Assembly (NCBI GenBank): GCA_947305585.1
Contig: CAMZDY010000001.1
Span: 37,489-101,488 of the forward strand
From: an uncultured Verrucomicrobiota bacterium
Lineage (GTDB): Bacteria; Verrucomicrobiota; Kiritimatiellia; RFP12; UBA1067
Direction of reading: 5' to 3'
DNA length: 64,000 nucleotides
In this document: positions 49,209-58,629 of the stretch, one piece after another
Layout: each line of letters starts with the position of its first letter
Numbering within the stretch: position 1 is the stretch's first letter
Program-made: the position numbers and the translations under genes
Notes under the pieces: model-generated
Told to the model about the DNA's origin: nothing
Databases searched by the model: none
What the model saw: the letters and a program-made list of their open reading frames with translations, nothing else

Positions 49209-49238
49209 ATTATACCTTATTTTACTATGGTTTGTCAA
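49209..49238 (-). promoter_or_regulatory. hup promoter
   Basis: TTGACA (49238-49233), 18-bp spacer ending AAAATAAGG, TATAAT (49214-49209). The extended TG is absent here, unlike the other promoters listed. The start near 49202 gives a 57-nt leader. Confidence 0.72.
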
Positions 49239-49255
49239 GAGGGTTTTTTGAAAAA

Positions 49256-49313
49256 ATCAATAAAATCAATATCGCGGAGCGCGTGCCATGCACTTCACCC
49301 TTGATTTTATTGC
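49256..49313. repeat. 12-bp inverted repeat at the end of the OppD-like gene
   Basis: CAATAAAATCAA (49258-49269) and TTGATTTTATTG (49301-49312) are exact complements, 31 bp apart. They overlap the gene's last codons and its stop. They may be a stabilising 3' structure; it lacks a run of T after the stem. Confidence 0.5.
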
Positions 49314-50099
49314 ACAATCTTCACCCGCAAAAGCGCACCGGGGATGGAACGCGCAACCGGTCGGCCATGCGGTAGGAGGCGGCACAACCCCCGGAATATC
49401 GGCCAAAAACGCGTCTTTTGGCCGGTCCAGACGCGGAACTGCCGACAACAAGCCCTTGGTGTAGGGATGCACGGGAGCATACAATATATCGTGTACCGGA
49501 CCCGCCTCCACGATCTCTCCGGCATACATTACGTTGAGGTATGAAGAGTGCTGCGCCACAATTCCTAGGTTGTGGGTGATGAGCAGTACCGCCATATTCC
49601 GGGCGTCCGCGAGGCGATCGACGAGTTCGAGCACTTCCTGCTGCGTGGTGACGTCGAGCGCGGTAGTGGGCTCGTCGGCCACGAGCAGATCCGGATTCTG
49701 GGCCAGCGCCATCGCGATCATCGCGCGCTGTTGCTGTCCCCCGGAAAGCTGGCAGGGATATTTGCGTTCGGTGCCTGCGGGGAGACCGACGAGCGAAAGA
49801 TCGATCGCGCCCACTTCGCGGATCTGGTCGCCGATGCGCATCACGGGATTGAGGCTCTGCATCGGGTTCTGGAAGATGTAGGCGATGCGGGGCGAGCCCG
49901 CGATCGAACCCGAGATCTTGGCGCGGTCCACGAGTCCCCCGATGGCGAGCGCGGTCAGACTCTTGCCCGAACCGGATTCGCCCACGATGGCCACGCGTCC
50001 CCCTTCCGGCACGTCGAAGCTGACGCCCCGGACAGGATTGGAAACGACGCCCCCGCCCAAGTCGAACGAAATGGAAAGATCTCTTACCTGGAGCAGCAT
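49266..50099 (-). CDS. OppD/DppD-like peptide ABC transporter ATPase (orphan)
   Basis: ATG 50099 (MLLQVRDLSISFDLG) lies 16 bp inside the DedA end; the frame before it has no family character. The 277-aa ATPase has Walker A GESGSGKS, Q-loop IFQNPMQSLNPV, signature LSGGQQQRAM, Walker B LLVADEPT, and the Cys-bearing oligopeptide tail GCAFHPRCAFAGEDC. It powers peptide import in Opp/Dpp systems, but no permease, binding protein or second ATPase gene is adjacent. The product ends soon after the Cys-bearing tail. It may serve a system encoded elsewhere. Confidence 0.85.
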   Translation of the reverse strand: MLLQVRDLSISFDLGGGVVSNPVRGVSFDVPEGGRVAIVGESGSGKSLTALAIGGLVDRAKISGSIAGSPRIAYIFQNPMQSLNPVMRIGDQIREVGAIDLSLVGLPAGTERKYPCQLSGGQQQRAMIAMALAQNPDLLVADEPTTALDVTTQQEVLELVDRLADARNMAVLLITHNLGIVAQHSSYLNVMYAGEIVEAGPVHDILYAPVHPYTKGLLSAVPRLDRPKDAFLADIPGVVPPPTAWPTGCAFHPRCAFAGEDCAIKSRVKCMARAPRY

Positions 50100-50716
50100 T
50101 TCGTCACCGCCTTGTGCACCAGCACGTACGCCGCCACCAGCACTACCGCGCCCAGGATGACGGACGGCAGATGGTGCTGCGCCATCGCCTTGCCCTTCTC
50201 GAGGAGCTCGGCGTAGGAAATGTCGCCCGCGCTCTTCCCGAGCGCATAGCCGATCGCGCACAGGATGGCCGACCAGATGCCGGCTCCGAGCGCGGTGAAG
50301 AACGTGAACGGCACGAGCTTCATCCGCGAGATGCCGGCCGGGAGCGAAATCAACTGGCGGATCACGGGCACCAGGCGGCAGACGAACGTGGTGGCCGCGC
50401 CGTAGCGGTTGAACACGTCGCACGCCTTGTCGAGCGGTTCGCGTTGGATGAAGAAATACTTGCCGTACTTCTCGAGAAAGGGACGGCCCACCCAGAGCGC
50501 GAGGAAGTAGTTCACGTACGCCCCCGCGAGCGACCCGGCGATCGCCACCAGCACCGCGAGGACGGACGACGAAAGCTCGCCCCGCGCCGCCATGAACCCG
50601 GCCGGGATCATCACCACCTCGCTCGGGAACGGAATGAAGCTCGACTCTACCGCCATCAGGACGAAGATCATCAAATAGCCGTATTGCTGGATGAAAGCTA
50701 CCGTAGATTCTAGCAT
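50084..50716 (-). CDS. DedA family membrane protein
   Basis: A 210-aa protein with four to six membrane helices and the DedA signature: ESSFIPFPSEVVMIPAGFMA and GAYVNYFLALWVGRPFLEKYGKY, followed by FNRYGAATTFVCRLVPVIRQLISLPAG. DedA proteins act as lipid (undecaprenyl phosphate or phosphatidylethanolamine) flippases and keep membrane potential. It overlaps the ATPase gene, hinting at co-expression only. Confidence 0.9.
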   Translation of the reverse strand: MLESTVAFIQQYGYLMIFVLMAVESSFIPFPSEVVMIPAGFMAARGELSSSVLAVLVAIAGSLAGAYVNYFLALWVGRPFLEKYGKYFFIQREPLDKACDVFNRYGAATTFVCRLVPVIRQLISLPAGISRMKLVPFTFFTALGAGIWSAILCAIGYALGKSAGDISYAELLEKGKAMAQHHLPSVILGAVVLVAAYVLVHKAVTKCCSR

Positions 50717-51678
50717 AGCTGGAAATCCTTGAAAGGTGTTCGATCGTAGGGACGGGCCACCGGCCCCAGGTTGAGTTCGATATCGCCCGGAAGCCGGTCG
50801 CTGCGGCTGTACGCGCAGACGAGCCGTTTAGCGAGCTCCAGATCGTCCGGCGGGATCTGCTCGAGCGGTGCGGGGATAAGCGCGGTAGGACCGGGACAGT
50901 TGACGGGAGCGATGAGCGTACCTAGATGCGCCTTGCTCTTGAGGAGCGCGTTTTCGGCCTGGTCGCGTCCCAAAATGACCGAAGTGCCGCCAGGGAGACG
51001 GAATCGCCGCGCCGTGAGGAGCAGTTCCACCATTTCGCGGTTGCCCAGTCCTTCATGCTCCATGAGGTCCCGGAGCTTGCGCGAAAAGCCGTCTTCCGTC
51101 AGTTTGCATCCGCCGGCGGGGGAGGGATAGTCCACGATCCCGAATTCGGCTGCGAGGCCGATCTGGCGCTCGCGGCAGCGTCCGCTGATGTCCAGCAGTT
51201 TTTCGCGGTCGAGCTTGCCCTCCAGCTCCGGAATGGTAGGCTCCAGCAGTTTGGCGCTCAACGGTCTCACCAGCCGGCCCTTCATGCCGCTCGACTTTTC
51301 CACCACGCCCAAAGCCTGCTTGTTCTGGCTCATGGGACGCTGACCCATCACCTCGCCGGTGGCCACGAAATCGTAGCCGAGCTCCGCCATCATCTCGCCC
51401 GCACGCCTGATCATGGTGGCGTGGCAGTCGATGCAGGGATTCATCGCGCCGCCAAACCCGTGCGGAGGATTTTCGAGGAGCTTTATTTCGTCGTCGGTGA
51501 AGTCGATCACGTGCAATTCGACGCCTAGCGCTTCGGCGGCCTTGCGGGCGGAGGTGCAGTCGAAGAAGGGAGTGGAAAAACAGACTCCCTCCACTTTCGC
51601 TCCGGCTCTTTGGAGGATTTTCACGGCCAGCTGGCTGTCCAGCCCGCCGCTCATCAGCGAAAGTCCGCGCGCACTCAT
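50710..51678 (-). CDS. MnmA/ThiI-like tRNA thiolation PP-loop protein
   Basis: ATG 51678 forms an ATGA overlap with the ilvD stop. The 322-aa protein has a PP-loop ([15 protein letters not shown]) and pairs of Cys in [20 protein letters not shown] and GRCRER. It belongs to the group of short, MnmA/ThiI-like proteins with a C-terminal NFACT-like or DUF814-type region (for example [20 protein letters not shown]). It probably transfers sulfur to tRNA. The exact modified base is unknown. Confidence 0.68.
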   Translation of the reverse strand: MSARGLSLMSGGLDSQLAVKILQRAGAKVEGVCFSTPFFDCTSARKAAEALGVELHVIDFTDDEIKLLENPPHGFGGAMNPCIDCHATMIRRAGEMMAELGYDFVATGEVMGQRPMSQNKQALGVVEKSSGMKGRLVRPLSAKLLEPTIPELEGKLDREKLLDISGRCRERQIGLAAEFGIVDYPSPAGGCKLTEDGFSRKLRDLMEHEGLGNREMVELLLTARRFRLPGGTSVILGRDQAENALLKSKAHLGTLIAPVNCPGPTALIPAPLEQIPPDDLELAKRLVCAYSRSDRLPGDIELNLGPVARPYDRTPFKDFQLC

Positions 51679-53354
51679 GGTTTCAGCGAAGCCCCGGTGG
51701 AGGCGTTGCCGACGAAGTGCGCGTAGCGTTCGAGCCAGCCGCCCTTGATGCGCGGCGTCCAAGGCGTTTTGGCCCGTTCCTTGCGGCGACGCGCGATCTC
51801 GGCCTTGGATAGTTTGGCGTTGATGGACCGCTCCGGAATGTCGATCGTAATCTCGTCACCGTCCTGCAAAAGACCGATGAGCCCGCCCTCGGCCGCTTCC
51901 GGCGAAACGTGTCCCACGCACGCGCCATGCGTGGCGCCGGAGAAGCGTCCGTCCGTGATCAGGGCCACGCTCTCGCCGAGACCCTGTCCGATGATATAGG
52001 AGGTGGGGGCCAGCATCTCCTGCATGCCGGGTCCGCCCTTGGGTCCCTCGTAGCGGATCACCACCACGTGGCCGGGCTTGACCTTGCCGCCCAGGATCCC
52101 GGCGCACGCCTCTTCCTGCGAATCGAAGCAGATGGCCTTGCCGGTGAACTTCATCATCGACGGCGCCACGCCGCCCTTCTTCACTACCGAGCCGCATTCG
52201 GCTAGGTTGCCCCAGAGTACGGCGAGTCCGCCATCCTTCGAATAGGGATTGTCCAAAGTGCGGATCACGTCGTCATCCGTTATCTTGGCGGCCTTCAACT
52301 GCTGGCCCAAGGTCTTGCCGCTCACGGTGGGGGCTTCCAGATGCAGGAACTTGGCCGTGGCCGCCACCCGCTTCAGAATGCCCATGATGCCGCCCGCACG
52401 GTCCACGTCCACCACATGGTAATGGCCCGAAGGCGCCACCTTGCAGATGTAGGGCGTGGCGGCGGAAATCTCGTTCATCCGTTCGAGCGAGAAATCCACC
52501 CCGGCCTCGCGGGCGATCGCGAGAGTGTGGAGCACGGTGTTGGTGGAGCCGCCCATCGCCATGTCGAGCGTGAGCGCATTGTCGAGCGATTCGCGGGTGA
52601 CGAGGTCTTTGGGGAGCGGTCCGCCTTTCTTCGCCATCTGCACGATGCGCTTCGCGGCCGCCCGGTACATGTCCTGTCGCCTCGGGTCGATGGCGAGGAT
52701 GGTGCCGTTGCCCGGCAGCGCCAGCCCCAACGCCTCGTAGAGGCAGTTCATGGAATTGGCGGTAAACATGCCCGAGCAGCTGCCGCACCCGGGACAGCTC
52801 GTCTCCTCCACCTGCTCGAGTTCCTTGGCCGTAATCTTCCCTACGCTCTCCGCGCCCACCGCCTCGAAGACGGAATTGAGATCGGTGTCTTTGCCGGTCT
52901 TCGGGTGCTTGCCGGGGGCCATCGGACCGCCCGAAGCGAAAATCGTGGGGATGTTCACGCGCAACGCGCCGATCAGCATGCCGGGCACGATCTTGTCGCA
53001 GTTGGGCACGCAGATCATCGCGTCGAAGCAGTGCGCGCGGGCCACCGTCTCCACACTGTCGGCGATCAGCTCGCGGCTGGGGAGCGAATATTTCATGCCG
53101 CTGTGGCCCATTGCGATTCCGTCGCACACGGCAATGGTGTTGAACTCCATCGCCACGCCGCCTGCCTCTTCGATCGCCTTCTTGAGGAACGATCCGACCA
53201 GATTGAGGTGACAGTGTCCCGGCACGAAGCTTTCGTAGCTGTTGCAGATGCCGATGAACGGCTTTTTGAGATCGGCGCGCTTGAGTCCGCACGCGAAATG
53301 GAGACTCCGGTGGGGCGCACGCTCCTTGCCGGCCTTGACCTGGTCGCTTGTCAT
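51675..53354 (-). CDS. ilvD: dihydroxy-acid dehydratase
   Basis: A 559-aa IlvD/Edd enzyme with iron-sulfur ligands: [10 protein letters not shown] and [19 protein letters not shown], then [12 protein letters not shown] and [17 protein letters not shown]. It dehydrates the dihydroxy-acids in valine, isoleucine and pantoate synthesis. A phosphogluconate dehydratase role is possible in the family but less likely, given length and motif form. It starts 18 nt after the HAD gene with GAAAGGATG before the ATG. Confidence 0.94.
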   Translation of the reverse strand: MTSDQVKAGKERAPHRSLHFACGLKRADLKKPFIGICNSYESFVPGHCHLNLVGSFLKKAIEEAGGVAMEFNTIAVCDGIAMGHSGMKYSLPSRELIADSVETVARAHCFDAMICVPNCDKIVPGMLIGALRVNIPTIFASGGPMAPGKHPKTGKDTDLNSVFEAVGAESVGKITAKELEQVEETSCPGCGSCSGMFTANSMNCLYEALGLALPGNGTILAIDPRRQDMYRAAAKRIVQMAKKGGPLPKDLVTRESLDNALTLDMAMGGSTNTVLHTLAIAREAGVDFSLERMNEISAATPYICKVAPSGHYHVVDVDRAGGIMGILKRVAATAKFLHLEAPTVSGKTLGQQLKAAKITDDDVIRTLDNPYSKDGGLAVLWGNLAECGSVVKKGGVAPSMMKFTGKAICFDSQEEACAGILGGKVKPGHVVVIRYEGPKGGPGMQEMLAPTSYIIGQGLGESVALITDGRFSGATHGACVGHVSPEAAEGGLIGLLQDGDEITIDIPERSINAKLSKAEIARRRKERAKTPWTPRIKGGWLERYAHFVGNASTGASLKP

Positions 53355-53372
53355 GTTCGTTTCATCCTTTCT

Positions 53373-54293
53373 TCAAATGAGTTTGCCGGGCATCGACACC
53401 ACGAGTTTCCGTCCCTTCTCGAGCGTCCGGTCGGAAGTGTCGTAGACGACGAATTTGAATCCCTCGAAGCGCCGCCCGAGTTCGTTTTCGATATAGCGCG
53501 AAATGATGCGCACGTTGTTCGTGTCGTCGTCGGAGAATCCGATGGACACCGGCTTGTCGGTCACGCCGTTGCGCTTCAGGGTGTGGAAGATGTGCTCCAC
53601 GAAATCGCGGATGGCGTATTCCTTGGCGAGTTCCGGGAAGCGCGCCGTAGGATTCTCCCGGATGCGCTCCAGATAGACGGGATCGTGCTTCACCCGCTCG
53701 AAGAATCGGCTGTCCATCACCCCGGAGTAGTGGCACATGGAAAGATAGTAGTCGAGCTCTTCGGCATCGGTGCCGAACTTTTCCACATGGTCGAAATGCT
53801 TGCGGTAGCCGCGCAGATTGCTCATCATCTCCTCGCGTTCGCGGTCGGTGAGTGCGTACTTGATGAACACCCTCACCGCCAGCTCGAGCGTCTTGGCGCT
53901 GTGCCCGCGCGCCGTGACGATGGCGAAGAGCCGCCCCTCGCGCAGCGTCTTCTTGAGCGCGCGGTAGCTGGGGCCCGGCTTCTCGCCGTGTTCGATGCGC
54001 TCCAAAGCCTCGATGGTGTCGCACAGGAAATAGTTGGCGTCGGGCGCGTCCGCGAAATACTTGAACGCCGCATCCCATCCCCCGTCGGACGGCGCGCGGT
54101 AGTTCTCGGTGTCGGTGCGCACGATGGCGAACATGGCGGTCGAAACCTCCACCGGCTTCCAGGTGCCGTCCGCTTCCTTGTGCTCGAGACGGATCTTGGT
54201 GGGCATGTGGAGGATGTTGTCGTCCCAGTCGAAAATGTAGTACTTCTCGGCCCGGGTTATCACCTCGTCATTGACGTACGGTATGGCCTTCAA
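53373..54293 (-). CDS. HAD-superfamily hydrolase of unknown substrate
   Basis: A 306-aa protein. Motif I is IFDWDDNIL (nucleophile Asp followed by the general-acid Asp two residues later), motif II IVTARGH, and motif IV GFSDDDTNN. A large helical cap separates them. The pattern is that of HAD phosphatases, possibly acting on a nucleotide or sugar phosphate. The start used is TTG 54293, 26 bp within the rimO end with AAAGGA before it. No ATG occurs before the catalytic motif. Confidence 0.72.
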   Translation of the reverse strand: MKAIPYVNDEVITRAEKYYIFDWDDNILHMPTKIRLEHKEADGTWKPVEVSTAMFAIVRTDTENYRAPSDGGWDAAFKYFADAPDANYFLCDTIEALERIEHGEKPGPSYRALKKTLREGRLFAIVTARGHSAKTLELAVRVFIKYALTDREREEMMSNLRGYRKHFDHVEKFGTDAEELDYYLSMCHYSGVMDSRFFERVKHDPVYLERIRENPTARFPELAKEYAIRDFVEHIFHTLKRNGVTDKPVSIGFSDDDTNNVRIISRYIENELGRRFEGFKFVVYDTSDRTLEKGRKLVVSMPGKLI

Positions 54294-55506
54294 AGTCGAA
54301 TCCTTTCACCTTGTCGAGAGTGACGGTCACGAACTCGCCCACCTCGTCCGAATCGAGGTAGACGACGCCATCCACATCCGGCGCCTGGCTCTCCATGCGG
54401 GCCACCCCGGGAGCCACCACGAGCGCCTTGAACTCCTTGCCCAGCATCCGCTTGCTCTTGACCGACCACAACGCCTGCGCCTGGCCCATCACCGCCTTTT
54501 CGCGCGCTTCGGCCAGTTTGCGCGAAGGACGGCCCGCCATCCGGTAGCCCTTGGTGCCTTCCTCCGGCGAATAGGCGAAACAGCCGAGATGGTCGAACTG
54601 CATGCGCCGCAAATCCGACAGGAGTATGTTGAACCGCGCTTCCGTTTCGCCCGGGAAGCCGGTCATGATGGTGGTGCGGAGCGTCACGCCGGGCACGAGC
54701 TCGCGCAAGAGATCGGCGGCGTTGCGCGTGGCGTCGATGGCGCTCTTGCGTCCCATCCGCTCCAGCACCTCCGGCACCGTATGCTGCAAGGGCACGTCGA
54801 TATACTTCGCGGCATGGCGCGACGAAACCATCCAGTCGATAAATCCGCCCGTTATCTCGCTGGGATAGGAATAGAGCACGCGCACCCAGAAATCGCCTTC
54901 GATCTCGTCCAGTTTCCACAACAGGTCCTCGAGCCGCAGCCGGGGCTTCAGGTCGCACCCGTAGAGCATGGGATCCTGCGCCACGATATTGAGTTCGCGG
55001 CAACCGGTATCGACGAGCGTCTTGGCCTCGCGCAGGATGGAGTCCAACGGACGCGACCGGTACTTCCCGCGAATCTTGGGGATGGCGCAATAGGCGCAGC
55101 GGTGCGCGCAACCTTCCGCGATCTTGAGGTAGGCGAAAGCCTTGCCGGTGAAGCGCAGTCCCGGCACGGCCGGTTCTTCCCACTTTTCGGGCACGCCCTC
55201 CCAGCCGTCCACGCCCGGAAACTTGCCCTTGAGTTTGGGATAGCGCTTGGGATAGCAGCCGGTCACCACCACTTTGGAGTACTGTCCGCGCGCCTTCAGC
55301 TCCAATGCGCGGACGATTTCGGACTCGGCCTCTTCGCGGGCCGACTCGATAAAGGCGCAGGTGTTCACGATGCAGATGTCGGCGCGATCGGGGTCGGCGC
55401 TCAAGGCATATCCTTCCTTGATCATCCGGCCTGCGCGGAGTTGCAGGTCTACCGCGTTCTTGGAGCATCCCAGCGAAACCAAAGCTACGGTTCGGGCATC
55501 TTTCAT
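54268..55506 (-). CDS. rimO: ribosomal protein S12 methylthiotransferase
   Basis: ATG 55506 forms an ATGA overlap with the folC stop. The 412-aa radical-SAM methylthiotransferase has the N-terminal UPF0004 Cys residues (SLGCSKNAVDL, VNTCAFI, VTGCYPKRY), the radical SAM CAHRCAYCAIP, then the TRAM domain (FKALVVAPGVARMESQAPDVDGVVYLDS). It adds a methylthio group to Asp89 of S12. RimO versus MiaB is decided by the S12-type CSKNAVDL and the closing region. Confidence 0.92.
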   Translation of the reverse strand: MKDARTVALVSLGCSKNAVDLQLRAGRMIKEGYALSADPDRADICIVNTCAFIESAREEAESEIVRALELKARGQYSKVVVTGCYPKRYPKLKGKFPGVDGWEGVPEKWEEPAVPGLRFTGKAFAYLKIAEGCAHRCAYCAIPKIRGKYRSRPLDSILREAKTLVDTGCRELNIVAQDPMLYGCDLKPRLRLEDLLWKLDEIEGDFWVRVLYSYPSEITGGFIDWMVSSRHAAKYIDVPLQHTVPEVLERMGRKSAIDATRNAADLLRELVPGVTLRTTIMTGFPGETEARFNILLSDLRRMQFDHLGCFAYSPEEGTKGYRMAGRPSRKLAEAREKAVMGQAQALWSVKSKRMLGKEFKALVVAPGVARMESQAPDVDGVVYLDSDEVGEFVTVTLDKVKGFDFEGHTVRQ

Positions 55507-56648
55507 TTGAGCGCCTCCCATGGATCGTTTCGTGTCGCGCCCCAGGGATATGCGTCCAGCACCTGGAGCGCCTCGCCGACGAGAAAGAGACTTCCGCACA
55601 CCAGAACTTCGCCCGGCACTTCCGCCAGCTTTTCCGTCTGCCAGGTTTCGGCCGCCATGCCGACCATGCGCATCTTCGCCGCCAACGCGTCCGCCTCGAG
55701 ACTGCGCGGATTGCGGATCTTGACGGCATAGGCGCGATCGACTGCCGGCTTCAAAATATCGAGCACCGCCTCCACGTTCTTGTCGCCGCACGCGCCGAAA
55801 ACGAGCGAGAACTTTACGCCCGGGCGGTGCCTCCCGAGCCAGTCCGCCAATGCCCGGGCGCCCGGAGGATTGTGCGCGCCGTCCACCAGAAAGCGTCCGA
55901 TCTGCTGCAGCCTGCCCGGCCAGACCGCTTGGTCCAGTTCGAATCCGTCCGGCAAACGGTCATTGACGCCCAACAGCTCCAACGCTTTCCGGGCCAGCGC
56001 CCGGTTCTGCTCCACCAGGTCGCCATCCGACTCCACCTCGACATCGGCCTCTACCGTCCGGCGCACCGCTTCGTCGTTCGGCCCCAGCACGAGCGGCACT
56101 CCCGGCTTCCTGATGCCGGCCTTTTCCCGGGCGATCGCCTCTACCGTGTCGCCCAGCCAATCGCAATGGTCGAGCCCCACTTTGGTTATGAGGGAGAGGA
56201 CGGGACGGCAGATGTTGGTGGCGTCGAGCCGTCCGCCGAGACCCGTTTCGAGGATGGTGTAATCGGGCGAAAAATCGGCCATTACGAGAAAGGCGGTTGC
56301 CGTAAGCGCCTCGAAATAGGTGGCCTCCACCGTGCCCAGCACGCGCTCCACTTTTTCCGCCGCGCGCTCCAGAGTTTCATCGTCCACCATCCTGCCGTCG
56401 AGGAAAATGCGTTCGTTCACCTTCACGAGATGGGGCGAGGTGTAGCGGGCTACCTTGAAACCGGCCGCCCGGAGCGCATGGTCCAGAAACGCGCAAGTCT
56501 GTCCCTTGCCGTTCGTCCCCGCCACGTGCACCACCTTGCCCAGCCGGAGCTGGGGATCGCCCAGCCGCGCGCAAATCTCGCGGATGGTGTCGAGACCCGG
56601 TTTCATCCCGAAGCGACTGCGCGCCAAGAGCCGTTCGAGCGCCGTCAT
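55503..56648 (-). CDS. folC: folylpolyglutamate synthase / dihydrofolate synthase
   Basis: ATG 56648 overlaps the prenyltransferase stop as ATGA. The 381-aa Mur-ligase-fold protein has the P-loop VAGTNGKGQTCAFLDHALRAAGF, SPHLVKVNERI, LETGLGGRLDATNIC, DHCDWLGDTVEAIAREKAGI and FLVDGAHNPPGARALADW. It adds glutamates to folates or makes dihydrofolate. The length is slightly short of the 420-aa norm. Members of this family cannot be split between the two activities by eye. Confidence 0.93.
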   Translation of the reverse strand: MTALERLLARSRFGMKPGLDTIREICARLGDPQLRLGKVVHVAGTNGKGQTCAFLDHALRAAGFKVARYTSPHLVKVNERIFLDGRMVDDETLERAAEKVERVLGTVEATYFEALTATAFLVMADFSPDYTILETGLGGRLDATNICRPVLSLITKVGLDHCDWLGDTVEAIAREKAGIRKPGVPLVLGPNDEAVRRTVEADVEVESDGDLVEQNRALARKALELLGVNDRLPDGFELDQAVWPGRLQQIGRFLVDGAHNPPGARALADWLGRHRPGVKFSLVFGACGDKNVEAVLDILKPAVDRAYAVKIRNPRSLEADALAAKMRMVGMAAETWQTEKLAEVPGEVLVCGSLFLVGEALQVLDAYPWGATRNDPWEALK

Positions 56649-57562
56649 CGCACCTCCACCCACACCGCGAGGACGCTCGTCACCGCGTACCCGATCAGTA
56701 TCGCCCACAAGAGTTTGTCGGAAAGGAGAATCTTTTCGGGGCGTCCCGTATCCTGGTTGCTGCGCGAGAGCCAGATGTAGCGGAGGATCCCCAACGCCAC
56801 GAAAATGCCGGTGACCCACAGATAGGGGAAGGCGCGGCCCATTTTGCTGCGCACGGTGTAGGTGAAGTACTCGCCCACCGAAAGCGCCCCGGCGATCCAG
56901 ATGCCCGCGATCGTCGTCTTGAGATGGTACTTCTTGAGAACGGGACGGCTCTGGGCGGCCGTCTCCAGTTCATGTTTGCGCTTGCAGAGCGCGAGGAACA
57001 GCGAAAGCGTGAACGTGCAGACGAGGAGCCAGGGCGAAATGTAGGCGGTGATGATGGCCGCCCCGGCCACTGCGCGCAGAACGAATCCGGCCGAAAGCGT
57101 CACCGCGTCCACATAGGGCACCCGCTTCAGAAAGCCGGTGTAGAGACACTGCATGACCGTGTAGGCGAGCACGGTGGCGAAGGCGAGCGTGCGCGAAGGC
57201 GAAATGATGACCACCAAAGCGGGATAGGCGAAGCCGGTCGCGAACAGCACGAGCGCCACGCGGATGGCCACGATCCGGTCCACCAGCCCCGCCGCCACCG
57301 GACGATGCCGCTTCACCGGATGGAGCCGGTCGGACTCGTAGTCGGAAACGTCGTTGAGGAGATAGAACGCCGACGAAATGAGACTGAACGCACCCGCCAT
57401 CGCGAAGGCCAGCAAAAACGACTCCCACCCGCGCACGATATCGCGTTGGGAAGAGTCGGCCACCGAGAAGAACCACGCCAGCATGACGACGCCGTTTTTG
57501 GTCCACTGGTCGGTCCGGAGCGTCCGGCACCAGAGACGGATCAGTTTTCGTGCGTACGCCAC
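56645..57562 (-). CDS. UbiA-family prenyltransferase, DPPR-synthase-like
   Basis: I set the start at GTG 57562 (VAYARKLIRLWCRTLR), the first start after the upstream frame's family region, giving 305 residues. The protein has about eight membrane helices and the polar motifs NDVSDYESDRLHPVKRHRP and the second DAVTLSAGFVLRAVAG with GLVD upstream. It resembles decaprenyl-phosphate phosphoribosyltransferase (Mycobacterium Rv3806c-type) in the HPVKRHRP form. It would attach a sugar phosphate to a polyprenyl phosphate or prenylate a ring. Confidence 0.78.
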   Translation of the reverse strand: MAYARKLIRLWCRTLRTDQWTKNGVVMLAWFFSVADSSQRDIVRGWESFLLAFAMAGAFSLISSAFYLLNDVSDYESDRLHPVKRHRPVAAGLVDRIVAIRVALVLFATGFAYPALVVIISPSRTLAFATVLAYTVMQCLYTGFLKRVPYVDAVTLSAGFVLRAVAGAAIITAYISPWLLVCTFTLSLFLALCKRKHELETAAQSRPVLKKYHLKTTIAGIWIAGALSVGEYFTYTVRSKMGRAFPYLWVTGIFVALGILRYIWLSRSNQDTGRPEKILLSDKLLWAILIGYAVTSVLAVWVEVR

Positions 57563-58629
57563 CTGATTATCCCCCACAATAGCGAATGGTCGGTATGCAT
57601 CGGACAGGACTCGAACTCGTAGAAAGTCCAGAACTTCGCCCAGTTGCGGTCGATCTGCGGCACCCAACGGATGGGCATCAGGGAAAGGACGCTGCCGTGC
57701 GTCGTGCCGTCGTCGGTCTTTTCATGTTCGTAGAACGGCCAGACGCGAAGATAGCTGCCGTCCTTCCGGCTCGCCCAAAACGGAAATACGCGCGTCTCGG
57801 TGTCGTAGAGTTCCACCAGCTTGTAGCCGAAGCGCATCGTGCGCGCCTCCACCTGTCCATCCGAATAGCGCTTGTCGGCCACGCTCTCCCAGAGCGGGAA
57901 GATGCTGGTGCGGTCGCGCTTGGTGCCGCGTTCCCACTCGATGATGGGCCAAGGCAAACGCCACCTTTTGACGTGCGGCGTTTCCGCGTAGCCGAAGAAA
58001 GGCGGAATGAACATCGTCTGGCTTTCGCGCTCGCGCTCCACGCTGCCGTAGAGCGGCCACACCCACCAGCTGTACCCGGCGCCGGAAGTGTCGCGGTCGG
58101 ACCGGTAGTTCGCCCAGGTGACGATCGGCCAAAGCGCGTAGCGGTGATCGCTTTCGCGCTGATGCCCCACGCCATAGAGCGGCCACACGCCCCAGCTGCC
58201 GTCGTCCCGCCAGTGGAAGAAGGGAAAGAGCACCACATTGGAGGTCATCCACCGATCTTCGCTGGGACGCGGCATCCTGTAGCGCATCCAGAGGGGCCAC
58301 AGCGCGAAGTCGAGATCGTGGACGAGGAGGAAATGCGGATGGTGGCCGTAAAGCGGGAAGAGCCCCCAATACGTCTCGCCCGCGCGCGTCTCGCCGTTGA
58401 ACCAAAGCGGCATGAGGTCGAATTGGCTGTCTTCGCCCGTATCCTGGTAATGGATGAACCACAGCGCGCGCCACCACGTTTCGTGCTTGGTGAAGAGCGG
58501 CCACACGATGTCGGTGACGTCCCCTTCCTGCGCGTAAAGGGGACGCAAGGCGTAATAGCCGTCGTCGGGCCGCTGCTCGTAGAACGGCCCGACCTGGAAC
58601 GACAGCGCCAACAGGATACTACCGAGCAT
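57541..58629 (-). CDS. tryptophan-rich repeat protein, unknown function
   Basis: A 362-aa protein containing 28 tryptophans (7.7%). It is built from about fifteen copies of a short motif of the form (W/F/M)P(L/I/F)(F/Y/W), such as VWPLF, MPLWF, LFPLYG and VWPLYG, each followed by polar Asp/Arg/Glu-rich turns, 15-25 residues apart. The first residues MLGSILLALSF may be a signal peptide or membrane anchor. The pattern suggests a repeated all-beta fold. I recognise no family. It sits between a DUF2723/TPR protein and a prenyltransferase, overlapping both. Confidence 0.72.
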   Translation of the reverse strand: MLGSILLALSFQVGPFYEQRPDDGYYALRPLYAQEGDVTDIVWPLFTKHETWWRALWFIHYQDTGEDSQFDLMPLWFNGETRAGETYWGLFPLYGHHPHFLLVHDLDFALWPLWMRYRMPRPSEDRWMTSNVVLFPFFHWRDDGSWGVWPLYGVGHQRESDHRYALWPIVTWANYRSDRDTSGAGYSWWVWPLYGSVERERESQTMFIPPFFGYAETPHVKRWRLPWPIIEWERGTKRDRTSIFPLWESVADKRYSDGQVEARTMRFGYKLVELYDTETRVFPFWASRKDGSYLRVWPFYEHEKTDDGTTHGSVLSLMPIRWVPQIDRNWAKFWTFYEFESCPMHTDHSLLWGIIRWRTHEN

